Assembly: GCF_018390515.1 (NCBI RefSeq) | Contig: NZ_JAHBBK010000004.1 | Coordinates: 186,001-250,000 of the forward strand | DNA: 64,000 nucleotides | From: Mucilaginibacter sp. Bleaf8 | Lineage (GTDB): Bacteria; Bacteroidota; Bacteroidia; Sphingobacteriales; Sphingobacteriaceae | Reading direction: 5' to 3' | In this document: positions 41,619-50,300 of the stretch, piece by piece | How positions within the stretch are numbered: position 1 is the stretch's first letter | How the letters are laid out: each line of letters starts with the position of its first letter | The notes under the pieces: generated by a model | What the model was told of the DNA's origin: nothing | The model's input: the letters and a program-made list of their open reading frames with translations, nothing else | Database searches by the model: none | Program-made: the position numbers and the translations under genes

Positions 41619-41969
41619 ATGAAAATTACCGTTCAAGCTGTGCACTTTAGTGCTGACAAGAAATTATTAGACTTTATCCAGAAAAAAACGAATAAGCTCG
41701 AATTATTCAGTGATAAGATTGTTAGCGGTGAAGTGTTTTTAAAGTTAGAGAATACAGAAGATGCTGCGAATAAAATAACCGAAATCAGGCTTAACATTCC
41801 GGGTAACCAATTATTTGCCCGCCATCAATGTAAAAGCTTTGAGGAAGGAACAGATTTAGCTATTGAAAGCCTCCGTAAACAAATACAGAAACATAAAGAG
41901 AAGAAAGCCGCGCAAGAAGAAGCCAGCGTAAAACCAAGTACGTTGCTGGTTGATGAAGATGAATTCTAA
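41619..41969 (+). CDS. hpf: Ribosome hibernation-promoting factor, HPF/YfiA family
   Basis: A 116-residue short-type HPF that binds the decoding region of idle 30S subunits. The pattern MKITVQAVHFSADKKLLDFIQKKTNKLELF (1-30), VFLKLENTEDAANKITEIRLNIPGNQLFARHQCKSFEEGTDLAIESLRKQIQKHKEK matches the S30AE domain; the long-type C-terminal dimerisation domain is absent, leaving a short Glu/Ser tail. It has a strong Shine-Dalgarno site and a clear terminator. With rpsU in the same unit, two genes that act on the 30S platform share this feature. Confidence 0.93.
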   Translation: MKITVQAVHFSADKKLLDFIQKKTNKLELFSDKIVSGEVFLKLENTEDAANKITEIRLNIPGNQLFARHQCKSFEEGTDLAIESLRKQIQKHKEKKAAQEEASVKPSTLLVDEDEF

Positions 41970-41991
41970 AAACTAAAAATTAATAGTCGTC

Positions 41992-42027
41992 AAAATCAGC
42001 GGGTTACAAGCCCGCTGATTTTTTTTG
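41992..42027 (+). terminator. Intrinsic terminator of rpsU-xerC-hpf
   Basis: A perfect 12-bp stem (AAAATCAGCGGG at 41992 with CCCGCTGATTTT at 42011), 7-base loop, followed by T. Confidence 0.9.
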
Positions 42028-42037
42028 TGAAAAATAT

Positions 42038-42067
42038 TTGGAGTGGGTTTAAAACTGTGTATATTTG
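42038..42067 (+). promoter_or_regulatory. Promoter of tRNA-tuf operon
   Basis: TTG at 42038 and TATATTTG at 42060 with a 19-base spacer, a full promoter. The transcript would start near 42073 with a small hairpin (CCTTT-CGG-AAAGG, 42073-42085). Confidence 0.7.
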
Positions 42068-42105
42068 CATTCCCTTTCGGAAAGGACATTAACGAAAAGG
42101 AAACG

Positions 42106-42117
42106 GTTCTTTAAAAT
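42106..42117 (+). promoter_or_regulatory. BoxA-like antitermination element
   Basis: GTTCTTTAAAAT resembles the boxA of rRNA/tRNA leaders (E. coli core CTCTTTAA). The same sequence occurs at 30146, ahead of the 6S RNA. Confidence 0.4.
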
Positions 42118-42129
42118 ATAAAAATAAAA

Positions 42130-42202
<73 letters not shown>

Positions 42203-42223
42203 CAAAATTTTAAAATTTCAGTT

Positions 42224-42252
42224 TTGGAATATCAATTAAGAATCTATCTTTG
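42224..42252 (+). promoter_or_regulatory. Candidate internal promoter before tRNA-Tyr
   Basis: TTG at 42224 and TATCTTTG at 42245, 18-base spacer, inside the tRNA operon. Confidence 0.5.
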
Positions 42253-42304
42253 CGCTCCGCAAGGGGTTCATGATTGAAAACTCTAAAGCGAAATAAAAGA
42301 GCCT

Positions 42305-42385
42305 GGAGAGGTACCAGAGCGGTCAAATGGGGCGGACTGTAAATCCGCTGCTTCGGCTACGAAGGTTCGAATCCTTCCCTCTCCA
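42305..42385 (+). tRNA. tRNA-Tyr (GTA)
   Basis: Class II tRNA with long variable arm. Acceptor GGAGAGG/CCTCTCC, anticodon loop CTGTAAA (GTA), T-arm AGGTTCGAATCCT, discriminator A. Confidence 0.95.
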
Positions 42386-42398
42386 CAGGTTAAAATGC

Positions 42399-42485
42399 GT
42401 GAAGGAGTGATGGATTGATTGAATAGATTACAAAAACAATCACCGGTTGTTTTAAATCCAGCCAATCAATCTTTCACTCCTTCGC
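42399..42485. repeat. Long palindrome between tRNA-Tyr and tRNA-Gly
   Basis: GAAGGAGTGA (42401) and GATTGATTG (42413) pair with TCACTCCTTC (42474) and CAATCAATC (42463), separated only by a 2-base internal bulge. The 41-base loop has its own hairpin (AAAACAA 42433, TTGTTTT 42447). The arms are unlike the surrounding sequence and could be an RNase III-type processing site or a dispersed repeat. Confidence 0.7.
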
Positions 42486-42496
42486 AAATTAAAGCC

Positions 42497-42569
42497 GCGG
42501 AAGTAGCTCAGTTGGTAGAGCGATAGCCTTCCAAGCTATAGGTCGCGAGTTCGAACCTCGTCTTCCGCT
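42497..42569 (+). tRNA. tRNA-Gly (TCC)
   Basis: Acceptor GCGGAAG/CTTCCGC, D-arm AGCTCAGTTGGTAGAGC, anticodon loop CTTCCAA (TCC, reads GGA), T-arm GAGTTCGAACCTC. Confidence 0.95.
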
Positions 42570-42652
42570 CCGGTAGTGCTCAGGAGTTAATTTTGTGTTA
42601 GTGAATTGCTAATATTAATTAACGAATGGGTTTTGTTTAGAAAGAGATATTA

Positions 42653-42727
42653 GCCGACGTAGCTCAGGGGTAGAGCACTTCCTTGGTAAGGAAGAGGCCA
42701 AGGGTTCAAATCCCTTCGTTGGCTCCA
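42653..42727 (+). tRNA. tRNA-Thr (GGT)
   Basis: Acceptor GCCGACG/CGTTGGC, D-arm AGCTCAGGGGTAGAGC, anticodon loop TTGGTAA (GGT, reads ACC), T-arm AGGGTTCAAATCCCT; discriminator T and encoded CCA at 42725. Second threonine tRNA of the cluster. Confidence 0.95.
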
Positions 42728-42782
42728 CGTATTAAATTACGGCAGTTAAAGAATAAATTAACCTACAAATATTTTATAAATC

Positions 42783-43970
42783 ATGGCAAAAGAAAAGTTT
42801 GACCGCAGTAAGCCGCACTTAAACATCGGTACTATCGGTCACGTTGACCACGGTAAAACAACCCTTACCGCAGCTATTACCAAAGTATTAGCTGATGCAG
42901 GTTTATCTGAGGCTCGTTCTTTCGATTCAATCGACTCTGCTCCTGAAGAAAAAGAACGTGGTATTACAATCAATACTGCACACGTTGAGTATTCAACTTC
43001 AAACCGCCACTATGCACACGTTGACTGTCCAGGTCACGCTGACTATGTGAAAAACATGGTTACTGGTGCTGCTCAGATGGATGGTGCAATCTTGGTTGTT
43101 GCTGCAACTGACGGTCCTATGCCTCAAACTCGTGAGCACATCCTGTTAGCTCGTCAGGTAGGTGTACCTGCTTTGACTGTTTTCATGAACAAAGTTGACA
43201 TGGTTGATGATCCTGAGTTATTAGAATTAGTTGAAATGGAAATCCGTGAGTTATTATCATTCTACGATTTCCCTGGTGATGATATTCCAGTAATCCAAGG
43301 TTCAGCTTTAGGTGGTCTTAACGGCGAGCCTAAATGGGTTGAAAAAATCATGGAATTGATGAATGCAGTTGATGCTTACATCCCAATTCCTCCACGTCTG
43401 ACTGATCTTCCATTCCTGATGCCAGTTGAGGACGTATTCTCAATCACTGGTCGTGGTACAGTTGCTACCGGTCGTATTGAGCGTGGTGTTATCAACTCTG
43501 GTGATCCTGTAGATATCCTGGGTATGGGTGCTGAGAACTTAAAATCAACCGTAACTGGTGTTGAGATGTTCCGCAAAATCCTTGACCGTGGTGAAGCTGG
43601 TGACAACGTAGGTTTATTGTTACGTGGTATTGAGAAAACTGATATCCGTCGTGGTATGGTTATCTGTAAACCAGGTTCAGTAACTCCTCACACCGATTTC
43701 AAAGCAGAAGTTTACGTATTATCAAAAGCTGAAGGTGGTCGTCACACTCCATTCTTCAACAAATACCGTCCGCAATTCTACTTCCGTACCACTGACGTAA
43801 CTGGTGAGATTGCATTAGCTGAAGGCGTAGAAATGGTTATGCCTGGTGACAACGTTACTATCACTGTATCGTTAATCAACGCTATCGCAATGGAAAAAGG
43901 TTTACGTTTCGCTATCCGCGAAGGTGGCCGTACAGTAGGTGCTGGTCAGGTAACTGAAATCTTAAAATAA
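42783..43970 (+). CDS. tuf: Elongation factor Tu
   Basis: A 395-residue GTPase that brings aminoacyl-tRNA to the ribosome. G1 GHVDHGKT at 19-26, G2 ERGITINTAHVEY, G3 DCPGHADY, G4 NKVD and G5 SAL are intact, followed by the two beta-barrel domains ending RFAIREGGRTVGAGQVTEILK. It follows four tRNA genes and precedes tRNA-Trp, secE and nusG, the usual Bacteroidota order. Codon use is strongly biased to the favoured codons, as expected for a very abundant protein. Secure. Confidence 0.99.
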   Translation: MAKEKFDRSKPHLNIGTIGHVDHGKTTLTAAITKVLADAGLSEARSFDSIDSAPEEKERGITINTAHVEYSTSNRHYAHVDCPGHADYVKNMVTGAAQMDGAILVVAATDGPMPQTREHILLARQVGVPALTVFMNKVDMVDDPELLELVEMEIRELLSFYDFPGDDIPVIQGSALGGLNGEPKWVEKIMELMNAVDAYIPIPPRLTDLPFLMPVEDVFSITGRGTVATGRIERGVINSGDPVDILGMGAENLKSTVTGVEMFRKILDRGEAGDNVGLLLRGIEKTDIRRGMVICKPGSVTPHTDFKAEVYVLSKAEGGRHTPFFNKYRPQFYFRTTDVTGEIALAEGVEMVMPGDNVTITVSLINAIAMEKGLRFAIREGGRTVGAGQVTEILK

Positions 43971-44016
43971 TAGCCTCCTAACTCCATAGCGAGAACAATT
44001 AGGTAAGGTTAATTTA

Positions 44017-44056
44017 AAAACAAAGTACTTGGTGTAAAAGCTAAGTACTTTGTTTT
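44017..44056 (+). terminator. Intrinsic terminator of tuf
   Basis: A perfect 14-bp stem (AAAACAAAGTACTT at 44017 with AAGTACTTTGTTTT at 44043), 12-base loop. It falls between tuf and tRNA-Trp, so the downstream genes need read-through or their own promoter. Confidence 0.8.
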
Positions 44057-44072
44057 AAAATCTTAAACATAC

Positions 44073-44143
44073 ACGGGAATAGTTCAACGGTAGAATAGAG
44101 GTCTCCAAAACCTTTGATCAGGGTTCGAATCCTTGTTCCCGTG
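44073..44143 (+). tRNA. tRNA-Trp (CCA)
   Basis: Acceptor ACGGGAA/TTCCCGT with discriminator G, as expected for tryptophan; anticodon loop CTCCAAA (CCA, reads UGG); T-arm AGGGTTCGAATCCTT. Located between tuf and secE, as in many bacteria. Confidence 0.93.
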
Positions 44144-44166
44144 CTTCTTTTTAGTCAAGCAAGCCA

Positions 44167-44361
44167 ATGTCTTCAGTAGCTGAATATATCAAAGAGTCAT
44201 ACATCGAGTTAACCGAAAAGGTTACCTGGCCAACATGGCGCGAGCTGCAAAGCAGCGCAGTGCTCGTTTTAGTAGCAGCACTTATTATCGCTTTGATGAT
44301 ATTTGGTATGGACTGGATAATCGGTTATGTGCTTAAGTGGTTTTACAGTTCACTTGCTTAA
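44167..44361 (+). CDS. secE: Preprotein translocase subunit SecE
   Basis: A 64-residue single-span subunit of the SecYEG channel. Typical short bacterial form: cytoplasmic helix VAEYIKESYIELTEKVTWPTWRELQSS (residues 4-30), with the conserved K-V-T-W-P motif, then one membrane segment (AVLVLVAALIIALMIFGMDWII). It is followed by nusG after 18 bases. Secure from motif and order. Confidence 0.95.
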   Translation: MSSVAEYIKESYIELTEKVTWPTWRELQSSAVLVLVAALIIALMIFGMDWIIGYVLKWFYSSLA

Positions 44362-44379
44362 TCCTATTAATAGTTAAAG

Positions 44380-44922
44380 ATGAGTGATCAGTTAAAATGG
44401 TACGTTATACGCGCCGTTAGCGGCAAAGAAAAAAAAGTGAAACAATATCTGGACGCCGAAATAAACCGTCTGGGTATTTCTCATTTAATACCTCAGGTAA
44501 TAATTCCCACCGAAAAATACTATCAAATGCGCGATGGCAAGAAAATTGCCAAAGAGCGTAACTACTTCCCTGGATATGTAATGATGGAAGCTGCTTTAGA
44601 CGGTGAGTTGGAGCACATCATCAAAAACATCAATAGCGTTATTGGTTTTCTGGGTGATAAAGCAGGTAATGCTATCCCATTACGTCAGGCAGAGGTTAAC
44701 CGTATTTTAGGTAAGGTTGACGAAATGGCCGAGCAAGGTGAAACCATGAACGTGCCTTATTACGTTGGCGAAAACGTCAAAGTAATGGATGGTCCTTTCA
44801 ATGGCTTCAGCGGTGTAATTGAAGAAGTGAACGAAGAGAAGAAGAAGCTAAAGGTAATGGTGAAGATCTTCGGACGACGCACGCCGTTGGAATTAAACTA
44901 CATGCAGGTAGAAAAAGAATAA
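44380..44922 (+). CDS. nusG: Transcription termination/antitermination factor NusG
   Basis: A 180-residue factor bound to elongating RNA polymerase. N-terminal NGN domain (KWYVIRAVSGKEKKVKQYLDAEI, 5-27; ERNYFPGYVMMEA) and C-terminal KOW domain (YVGENVKVMDGPFNGFSGVIEEVNEEKKKLKVMVKIFGRRTPLELNYMQVE). Standard length. Last gene before a terminator that itself contains the -7 element of the rplK promoter. Secure. Confidence 0.97.
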   Translation: MSDQLKWYVIRAVSGKEKKVKQYLDAEINRLGISHLIPQVIIPTEKYYQMRDGKKIAKERNYFPGYVMMEAALDGELEHIIKNINSVIGFLGDKAGNAIPLRQAEVNRILGKVDEMAEQGETMNVPYYVGENVKVMDGPFNGFSGVIEEVNEEKKKLKVMVKIFGRRTPLELNYMQVEKE

Positions 44923-44934
44923 TAAAAATAATTC

Positions 44935-44965
44935 TTGTATTCAGCCCGTAAAGTTCTTATCTTTG
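44935..44965 (+). promoter_or_regulatory. Promoter of rplK-rplA-rplJ-rplL-rpoBC
   Basis: TTG at 44935 and TATCTTTG at 44958, 20-base spacer: a full promoter, buried in the nusG terminator stem-loop. Leader of about 80 bases to rplK. Confidence 0.65.
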
Positions 44966-44980
44966 CGGGCTGAATTTTTT
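44940..44980 (+). terminator. Intrinsic terminator of secE-nusG
   Basis: A 14-bp stem (44940-44953 with 44961-44974; GCCCG core, one G-U pair) with a 7-base loop and six T. The loop and 3' arm hold the next promoter's -7 element. Confidence 0.85.
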
Positions 44981-45048
44981 ATATTCAGTGCTTTAAATGT
45001 TACATTGCTTCCAACTTACTAACATTTACACATTAAATTAATTTAAAG

Positions 45049-45492
45049 ATGGCAAAAGAAGTCGGTGCGTTAGTAAAACTACAGGTTAAAGGCGGCGCTG
45101 CAAATCCATCACCTCCAATTGGTCCAGCTTTGGGTGCAAAAGGGGTGAACATCATGGAGTTTTGCAAGCAATTCAATGCACGTACCCAGGATAAACCTGG
45201 TAAAGTGTTGCCGGTAGTTATTACTGTGTATACAGACAAGTCATTTGATTTTATCATTAAAACCCCACCGGTTGCTATCCAGTTGTTGGAAGCTTCAGGT
45301 TTAAAAGGTGGTTCAGCAGAGCCTAACCGTAAAAAGGTTGCCAATGTTAATTGGGAACAGGTTGAGACCATTGCTAAAGATAAAATGCCTGACTTAAATG
45401 CATTCACAGTGGAATCAGCCATGAAAATGGTGGCTGGTACTGCCCGTAGCATGGGAATTACCGTTTCTGGTACCGCTCCCTGGAATCAATAA
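45049..45492 (+). CDS. rplK: 50S ribosomal protein L11
   Basis: A 147-residue protein of the ribosomal stalk base and GTPase-associated centre. The pattern VGALVKLQVKGGAANPSPPIGPALGAKGVNIMEFCKQFNART is the classic L11 N-terminus, with the proline-rich PPIGPALG; the C-terminal rRNA-binding part ends GTARSMGITV. First gene of the L11/L1/L10/L7-L12/RpoB/RpoC cluster. Secure. Confidence 0.98.
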   Translation: MAKEVGALVKLQVKGGAANPSPPIGPALGAKGVNIMEFCKQFNARTQDKPGKVLPVVITVYTDKSFDFIIKTPPVAIQLLEASGLKGGSAEPNRKKVANVNWEQVETIAKDKMPDLNAFTVESAMKMVAGTARSMGITVSGTAPWNQ

Positions 45493-45517
45493 TTAACACA
45501 CAAATCAGTTTAAGACA

Positions 45518-46216
45518 GTGGCTAGATTAACAAAAAATCAAAAAGCAGTACTATCCAAAATTGAGGCTAACAAAGCTTACTCTTTACAGGATGCAGCAGG
45601 TTTAGTGAAAGAAATCACTACAACCAAATTCGATGCATCTGTTGATATCGATGTTCGCTTAGGTGTGGATCCGCGTAAAGCCAATCAAATGGTTCGTGGT
45701 ATCGCAACTTTACCTCATGGAACCGGTAAAACTGTACGTGTTTTGGTGCTTTGTACTCCTGACAAGGAACAAGAAGCAAAAGACGCCGGTGCAGATTACG
45801 TAGGTTTGGATGATTATATTGCTAAAATAGAAGGCGGATGGACTGATGTTGACATTATCATCACTATGCCAAGCGTTATGGCAAAGGTTGGTCGTTTGGG
45901 CCGTATTTTAGGTCCGCGTAACCTGATGCCTAACCCTAAATCAGGAACTGTAACTCCAGAAGTTGGTAAAGCAGTTACTGAGGTTAAAGCAGGTAAGATC
46001 GATTTTAAAGTTGACAAAACCGGTATCATCCACGCCTCAATAGGTAAGGTATCTTTCGCTCCTGAAAAACTTTATGAGAATGCTTTAGAAGTATTGCAAA
46101 CTATCTCTAAGTTAAAACCTTCAGCAGCTAAAGGAACCTATTTTAAGAGTATTCACCTTTCTTCAACCATGTCTCGTGGCATTGAGGTTGAAACCAAAAC
46201 AGTAGCGGGGATCTAA
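45518..46216 (+). CDS. rplA: 50S ribosomal protein L1
   Basis: A 232-residue protein of the L1 stalk involved in release of deacylated tRNA. Family phrases: DASVDIDVRLGVDPRKANQMVRGIATLPHGTGK (about 38-70) and the signature MPSVMAKVGRLGRILGPRNLMPNPKSGTVT (about 118-148). The start used is GTG at 45518; rplJ begins 2 bases after its stop, so the two are coupled. Secure. Confidence 0.97.
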   Translation: MARLTKNQKAVLSKIEANKAYSLQDAAGLVKEITTTKFDASVDIDVRLGVDPRKANQMVRGIATLPHGTGKTVRVLVLCTPDKEQEAKDAGADYVGLDDYIAKIEGGWTDVDIIITMPSVMAKVGRLGRILGPRNLMPNPKSGTVTPEVGKAVTEVKAGKIDFKVDKTGIIHASIGKVSFAPEKLYENALEVLQTISKLKPSAAKGTYFKSIHLSSTMSRGIEVETKTVAGI

Positions 46217-46218
46217 TC

Positions 46219-46740
46219 ATGAATAAAGAAGAAAAATACGAACTGGTTGAAGCTCTTACCGAGCAAATCAAAGAGTATGGTAATTTCTATATTACTGATA
46301 CTGCAGACTTAACCGTTGCTAAAGTAAACGATATCCGCCGTAAATGTTTCGATAGCGATATCATCATGCAGGTAGCTAAAAACAGCTTGATTAAAAAAGC
46401 TTTAGAAGCTGCTGAAGGTGATTTCAGCCCTATATTCGATGCATTGAAAGGTACCTCAACTATCTTATTCTCTAAATCAGCAAAAGCACCTGCTCAACTG
46501 ATCAAAGAATTAAGAAAAAAAGGTGACAAGCCAGTACTTAAGGCTGCATACGTATATTCAGCTGCCTTTGTAGGCGATAACCAGCTGGATGCGTTAATGA
46601 CGCTGAAATCGAAAGAGGAATTGGTTGGCGAAATCATCGGCTTACTGCAATCACCTGCTAAAAATGTACTTTCTGCCCTTCAATCAGGCGGAACTACTAT
46701 CGCAGGCTTGGTAAAAACATTACAAGAAAGAGAAGGTTAA
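46219..46740 (+). CDS. rplJ: 50S ribosomal protein L10
   Basis: A 173-residue base of the L7/L12 stalk. N-terminal rRNA-binding part with IKEYGNFYITDTADLTVAKVNDIRRKCFDSD and KNSLIKKALE; C-terminal helix that carries L7/L12 dimers (ALQSGGTTIAGLVKTLQER). The gap to rplA is two bases, so there is no room for the classic L10 leader here; control must be different from that in E. coli. Secure. Confidence 0.97.
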   Translation: MNKEEKYELVEALTEQIKEYGNFYITDTADLTVAKVNDIRRKCFDSDIIMQVAKNSLIKKALEAAEGDFSPIFDALKGTSTILFSKSAKAPAQLIKELRKKGDKPVLKAAYVYSAAFVGDNQLDALMTLKSKEELVGEIIGLLQSPAKNVLSALQSGGTTIAGLVKTLQEREG

Positions 46741-46805
46741 TCGAACGCCTTTACAAAAGTTCGGAATAAAACAACAAAGTATTAAAAGCAAAAAATCAAA
46801 ATAAA

Positions 46806-47186
46806 ATGGCAGATTTAAAAGCGTTTGCTGAACAGTTAGTAAACTTGACAGTAAAAGAAGTTAACGAGTTAGCACAAATCTTAAAAGACGAGTACGGTAT
46901 TGAGCCTGCTGCTGCAGCTGTTGCTGTTGCTGCTCCTGCTGCTGGTGGCGATGCTGCTCCAGCTGTTGAAGAAAAAACTGCTTTCGACGTAATCTTGAAA
47001 GAAGCTGGTGGTCAGAAATTAGCTGTTGTTAAATTAGTAAAAGATTTAACTGGCCTGGGCCTGAAAGAAGCTAAAGATTTAGTTGACGGTGCACCTAAAG
47101 AATTAAAAACTGGTGTTGCTAAAGACGAAGCTGAATCTTTGAAAAAAGCTTTAGAAGAAGCTGGAGCTGTTGTTGAAATTAAATAA
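46806..47186 (+). CDS. rplL: 50S ribosomal protein L7/L12
   Basis: A 126-residue stalk protein that recruits translation GTPases. N-terminal dimerisation helices (AFAEQLVNLTVKEVNELAQILKDEYGIEP), alanine-rich flexible hinge (AAAAVAVAAPAAGGD), and C-terminal domain with KTAFDVILKEAGGQKLAVVKLVKDLTGLGLKEAKDLVDGAPKELK. The codon use is extreme, matching very high expression. A hairpin separates it from rpoB. Secure. Confidence 0.98.
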   Translation: MADLKAFAEQLVNLTVKEVNELAQILKDEYGIEPAAAAVAVAAPAAGGDAAPAVEEKTAFDVILKEAGGQKLAVVKLVKDLTGLGLKEAKDLVDGAPKELKTGVAKDEAESLKKALEEAGAVVEIK

Positions 47187-47213
47187 TTTCTCTCAATAGA
47201 GCCCAATCGCATA

Positions 47214-47242
47214 AGACTCCGACCTGTATTTGGTCGGGGTCT
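47214..47242 (+). promoter_or_regulatory. Hairpin between rplL and rpoB (possible attenuator)
   Basis: An 11-bp stem (AGACTCCGACC at 47214 with GGTCGGGGTCT at 47232, one G-U pair) with a 7-base loop but only a weak T tail. A leaky terminator at this place would give less rpoBC than rplL mRNA. Confidence 0.55.
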
Positions 47243-47336
47243 ATTGCTGTTTATAACGTTTTCATTTTTGTTTGAAGTTCAGGAACAACTTTAAATAAAC
47301 TACTAAGAGTTTAATTCATATTAAATATATAATCCC

Positions 47337-50300
47337 TTGGCAAACAAAAATAACCAAAGAGTTAACTTTGCTACCAGCAGGCACGTCATTGACTATCCTG
47401 ACTTTCTGGAAGTTCAGTTGCAATCTTTCCAGGAATTTTTCCAGCTTGAAACCACTTCAGACAACCGTCACAAAGAAGGTCTGTTTAAAGTGTTTGCCGA
47501 AAACTTTCCTATTTCCGATTCCAGAAACATCTTCGTTTTAGAGTTTTTGGATTATTTTATTGATCCGCCACGCTATGACATACAAGAGTGTATTGAGCGC
47601 GGCTTAACTTACAGTGTGCCTTTAAAGGCCAAACTTCGTTTATCTTGTAACGACGAGGAACACGAAGATTTTGAAACCATTGTGCAGGACGTGTACCTGG
47701 GTACCATCCCATACATGACCCCGAAAGGTACTTTCGTGATCAATGGTGCTGAGCGTGTAATTGTATCGCAGTTACACCGTTCACCAGGTGTGTTCTTCGG
47801 CCAAAGCCGTCACACCAACGGTACTAAATTGTACTCTGCCCGTGTTATTCCTTTCAAAGGTTCATGGATTGAGTTTGCTACTGACGTTAACAACGTTATG
47901 TATGCCTACATTGACCGTAAAAAGAAATTCCCGGTTACTACCTTGCTACGTGCCATCGGTTATGATTCAGATAAAGACATTCTGGAATTGTTTGAGTTAG
48001 CTGATGAGGTGAAGGTAAGCAAATCAGGCCTGAAGAAATTTGTAGGCCGTAAGCTTGCTGCAAGGGTGCTTAAAAAATGGGTGGAAGACTTTGTGGACGA
48101 AGATACCGGTGAAGTGGTATCTATCGACCGTAATGAAATCATCCTTGAGCGTGAAACCGTGTTGGATGACGATAATATTGACATGATCATCGATGCCGGT
48201 GTAAAATCTATCATCCTGAACAAGGAAGATGCGGCAACCAGCGGTGATTATACCATTATATACAATACTTTACAAAAAGATACTTCCAACTCAGAGAAAG
48301 AAGCGGTAGAGCATATCTATCGTCAATTACGTAACGCTGAACCACCAGATGAGGAAACTGCTCGTGGTATCATCGATCGTTTGTTCTTCTCTGATAAAAG
48401 ATATGACTTGGGTGATGTAGGTCGTTACCGGATCAACCGTAAATTGAAGCTGGATACGTCAGACGAAATCAAAGTATTAACCAAGCAAGATATTATTGCC
48501 ATCGTTAAATACCTGATTAAACTGATCAACTCAAAAGCTGAGGTGGATGATATTGACCACTTGTCAAACCGTCGTGTACGTACCGTTGGTGAGCAGCTGT
48601 ATGCACAATTCGGTGTTGGTTTAGCCCGTATGGCACGTACCATCCGTGAGCGTATGAACATTCGTGACAACGAGGTGTTCACGCCAACTGATCTGATCAA
48701 TGCACGTACATTGTCTTCGGTAATCAACTCGTTCTTCGGTACCAACCAGTTATCTCAGTTTATGGACCAAACTAACCCATTGGCCGAGATTACACACAAA
48801 CGCCGCTTGTCGGCGCTTGGTCCCGGTGGTCTGTCACGTGAGCGTGCCGGTTTTGAGGTTCGTGACGTACACTATACCCACTATGGCCGTTTGTGTACCA
48901 TTGAAACACCAGAGGGTCCAAACATCGGTTTGATTTCTTCATTGTGTGTACATGCTAAAATCAACAATCTGGGCTTTATCGAAACGCCATACAAACGTGT
49001 GGATAATGGTAAGGTTGCGGTTGACGAGCCGGTTATTTACCTTTCTGCGGAAGATGAAGACGGTAAAACCATTGGTCAGGCTAACGCACAGTACGATGAT
49101 CAGGGTAACTTTGCTACGCCGCGTGTGAAAGCACGTTTCGAGGGCGACTTCCCGGTTATCGAACCAGAGCGTTTGGATTATATGGACGTTGCACCTAACC
49201 AGATCACCTCAATTGCGGCTTCATTGATTCCGTTCTTAGAACATGATGATGCTAACCGTGCGTTGATGGGTTCGAACATGCAACGCCAGGCCGTGCCACT
49301 GCTGCGCCCTGAAGCGCCGATTGTAGGTACTGGTCTGGAAGGCCGTGTAGCAAAAGACTCTCGTACACTAATCAACGCTGAAGGCGATGGTATAGTAGAG
49401 TATGTTGATGCTACAGAAATCCGTATCAGATATGATCGTACAGAAGATGACCGTTTAGTTTCTTTTGATGATGATGTTAGAAGATACCGTTTAACCAAGT
49501 TCAAGAAAACCAACCAAAGCACTACCATGAACCTGAAACCTATCGTGACCAAAGGTCAGCGGGTAGAAAAAGGTCAGGTGCTTTGTGAGGGCTACGCTAC
49601 ACAAAATGGTGAGCTGGCTTTAGGCCGCAACATGAAAGTGGCGTTCATGCCTTGGCAAGGTTATAACTTTGAGGATGCGATTGTAATTTCAGAGCGTGTG
49701 GTATCTCAGGATATCTTTACTTCTTTACACGTTGAAGAGTTCGAATTAGAAGTTCGTGACACCAAACGCGGTGAAGAGGAACTGACACCGGACATTCCAA
49801 ACGTATCGGAAGAAGCCACCAAAGACCTGGACGAAAACGGTATCATCCGTATTGGTGCTGAGGTTAAAGAAGGCGATATCCTGATTGGTAAAATCACTCC
49901 TAAAGGTGAATCTGATCCTTCTCCGGAAGAGAAACTTTTACGTGCAATCTTCGGTGATAAAGCCGGTGACGTAAAAGATGCCTCTTTAAAAACTCCGCCG
50001 TCTATCAGCGGTGTGGTTATTGACACCAAATTGTTCTCTCGTGCTAAAAAAACTTCAAAAGCTGAAGAAAAAGCACAGTTAGAGAAACTGGATGTTAAAC
50101 ACGAAAAGGCGATTAAAGACCTTAAAAATACGTTGATTGAAAAGTTGTTCGAGATTGTAAATGGTAAAACCTCACAAGGTATTTTCAACGTTTACAAAGA
50201 GCTGCTAGTACCAAAAGGTGTTAAATTCACCCAGAAAATACTGGCCGAGATCAACTACGAAAATATCAATCCAACCAAGTGGACAACAGATGATGATAAA

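Noticed and set aside
46217..46218. Classic L10 leader RNA before rplJ
   Set aside because: Only two bases lie between rplA and rplJ, so the element cannot be there.
48724..48850. Rifampicin-resistance changes in rpoB
   Set aside because: The residues at the usual resistance positions are of the sensitive type; Ala at the E. coli 522 position is normal for this phylum.
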